NCBI GenBank assembly: GCA_003021755.1
Contig: PXQZ01000087.1
Coordinates: 1-14,086, forward strand
Length of the DNA: 14,086 nt
Origin: Halobacteriales archaeon QH_8_67_36
Lineage (GTDB): Archaea > Halobacteriota > Halobacteria > Halobacteriales > Haloarculaceae
Direction: 5' to 3'
Positions 14,039 through 14,086 of this stretch are shown piece after piece. Below the pieces are notes generated by a model. It ran no database searches. It was not told where the DNA came from and was given only the letters and a program-made list of their open reading frames with translations. Every line of letters begins with the position of its first letter. The first letter of the stretch is position 1. A program made the translations under genes and the position numbers.

Positions 14039-14086
14039 CTACATGAAACGGAACGTCTCCAGGTTCTCGGGCGTGAACGTCCGGAG
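14039..14086 (-). CDS. 3' end of an unidentified gene (15 codons, cut by window edge)
   Basis: The minus strand reads an open frame entering from the right edge and ending in TAG, translating to LRTFTPENLETFRFM. Fourteen of 15 codons end in G or C, as in real genes of this genome. The fragment is too short to name a family. Confidence 0.5.
   Translation of the reverse strand, partial: LRTFTPENLETFRFM

Noticed and set aside
1..14086. CRISPR array, toxin-antitoxin pair, defence island, prophage or integrase
   Set aside because: No regularly spaced repeats, no short toxin/antitoxin gene pairs and no recombinase or transposase coding motifs were seen on either strand.

Overview
The window comes from a haloarchaeon. 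The GC content is high with strong G/C third positions, and the proteins are rich in Asp and Glu. TATA-like boxes lie about 26-28 bases upstream of several start codons, as in leaderless haloarchaeal transcripts. The substrate-binding protein has a twin-arginine signal with a lipobox, and DUF371, DUF4013 and the COG1340 coiled-coil family are all present. The genus cannot be fixed from this sequence alone.

Layout. 2-733 (-) is a GNAT acetyltransferase with a C-terminal zinc ribbon. A gene-free stretch follows, then an HD-domain phosphohydrolase homologue at 1182-1898 (+). This converges on a LysE-type exporter (1908-2606, -), which lies behind a long coiled-coil protein (2647-3537, -) with a long leader. 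3784-5598 (-) is a glycoside hydrolase family 2 homologue that seems to lack its catalytic nucleophile. A 55-residue zinc-finger protein (5733-5900, +) is divergent from it. After an 80-bp palindromic repeat (copy A) comes a DUF371 protein (6008-6430, +).

10960 down to 6470 (-) is a complete CUT1-type sugar ABC importer operon: Tat lipoprotein binding protein, two permeases, and a MalK-type ATPase. It probably imports a monosaccharide such as glucose. A divergent DUF4013 membrane protein (11126-11791, +) and endonuclease III (11873-12688, +) follow. A second, 163-bp copy of the repeat (copy B) separates endonuclease III from a convergent aldo/keto reductase (12862-13791, -), which appears to have lost an internal segment. 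The window ends in a structured gene-free region and the last 15 codons of an unidentified minus-strand gene.

The most interesting signal is the repeat pair. A and B are MITE-like palindromic elements with near-identical terminal inverted repeats and CCCCGGGG-centred hairpins. They lie in opposite orientation around a 6.7-kb segment that holds the transporter operon. B carries an extra hairpin that A lacks, with a TCA direct repeat at the deletion edges. Other points worth checking are the 14-21-14 residue spacing of histidines and of an R-x-x-L-N motif in the coiled-coil protein, the degenerate GH2 active site, the reductase deletion, and the wider Fe-S loop in endonuclease III. No defence system, CRISPR array, tRNA or rRNA was seen.
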